A stretch of 64,000 nucleotides of DNA, taken from Paraburkholderia kirstenboschensis. GTDB taxonomy: Bacteria > Pseudomonadota > Gammaproteobacteria > Burkholderiales > Burkholderiaceae. This document shows, piece by piece, positions 63,908 through 64,000 of the stretch. The stretch lies in the NCBI RefSeq assembly GCF_904848585.1, contig NZ_CAJHCR010000020.1, forward strand, positions 58,566 through 122,565. The letters run 5' to 3'. Every line of letters begins with the position of its first letter. Position 1 is the first letter of the stretch. The notes beneath the pieces were generated by a model, which saw only the letters and a list, made by a program, of their open reading frames with translations, was not told where the DNA came from and did no database searches. The translations under genes were made by a program, and so were the position numbers.

Positions 63908-64000
63908 TGCACCTTGTTCGGTTTGTTGAGCGGGAATTAGACGGGGCGGCCTGCCGCCGTATCGACTGCCTGCGCCTTTGATCAGTTTGACGTCGCCGGG
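63908..64000. other. Sequence after the istA break
   Basis: This short end of the window contains no recognised feature. It may be another insertion or host sequence, and it starts right after the transposase break point. Confidence 0.3.

Overview
The window looks like a GC-rich Burkholderiaceae replicon, most like Paraburkholderia or Caballeronia and probably a secondary chromosome or megaplasmid. This rests on family content: a DUF4148 protein, Bug/TctC receptors, hopanoid hpnI/hpnJ-type genes, a GlxA-type regulator and an H-NS-type protein. No rRNA, tRNA, CRISPR array or replication origin was seen. All identifications are by eye, without database searches.

1-8 kb is a catabolic region: the end of a cupin gene, a bifunctional enoyl-CoA hydratase/3-hydroxyacyl-CoA dehydrogenase, IclR and LysR regulators, a TctC-type receptor, an unusually long beta-hydroxyacid dehydrogenase and a GFA-type protein. 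Two kinds of clear inverted repeat lie in front of these genes. 8-9.75 kb holds damaged genes: a histidine kinase fused to an antiporter fragment, and a beta-propeller relic.

10.0-24.7 kb is the most coherent block, twelve genes on the minus strand, mostly overlapping or closely spaced. In order of transcription: TPP-dependent oxidase/decarboxylase, enolase-superfamily enzyme, a membrane protein with an internal repeat, gluconate-dehydrogenase-type subunit 3, GMC flavoprotein, caa3-type oxidase subunits II, I and III, a small membrane protein, a triheme cytochrome c, an SDR and a GH15 glycosidase. It reads as one respiratory module in which substrate electrons pass from the flavoprotein through cytochrome c to its own terminal oxidase. 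Subunit I keeps all metal ligands but lacks both the HPEVY glutamate and the K-channel lysine. This is the best candidate for an undescribed system here.

25-41 kb alternates intact genes (sorbosone-dehydrogenase-like lipoprotein, ClcA channel, MarR regulator, phospholipase-C-like phosphoesterase, FAD-dependent hydroxyacid dehydrogenase, PAP2 phosphatase) with many truncated relics: a GlxA-type regulator, an MscS channel, a CusA-type pump, DNA polymerase II, FAA hydrolase, an SDR and an IS1182-type transposase. 41-50 kb holds a two-component system divergent from a TolC/adaptor/RND efflux operon. 50-54.5 kb has a second PAP2 phosphatase, a small secreted protein, a SET-domain protein, a flagellar fliD-fliT relic and a broken second copy of the sorbosone dehydrogenase 5' end.

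54.5-62.2 kb is a rearranged hopanoid side-chain cluster: hpnJ, hpnI, a frameshifted hpnL-type gene, a second hpnI-like gene with a small membrane partner, and a decayed hpnK. It is interrupted by a response regulator whose kinase has been gutted. The window ends with a small unknown gene and an IS21 istA relic. Across the window there are about fifteen truncated or frameshifted genes, several breaking at abrupt junctions, so this replicon appears to be in active decay and rearrangement.
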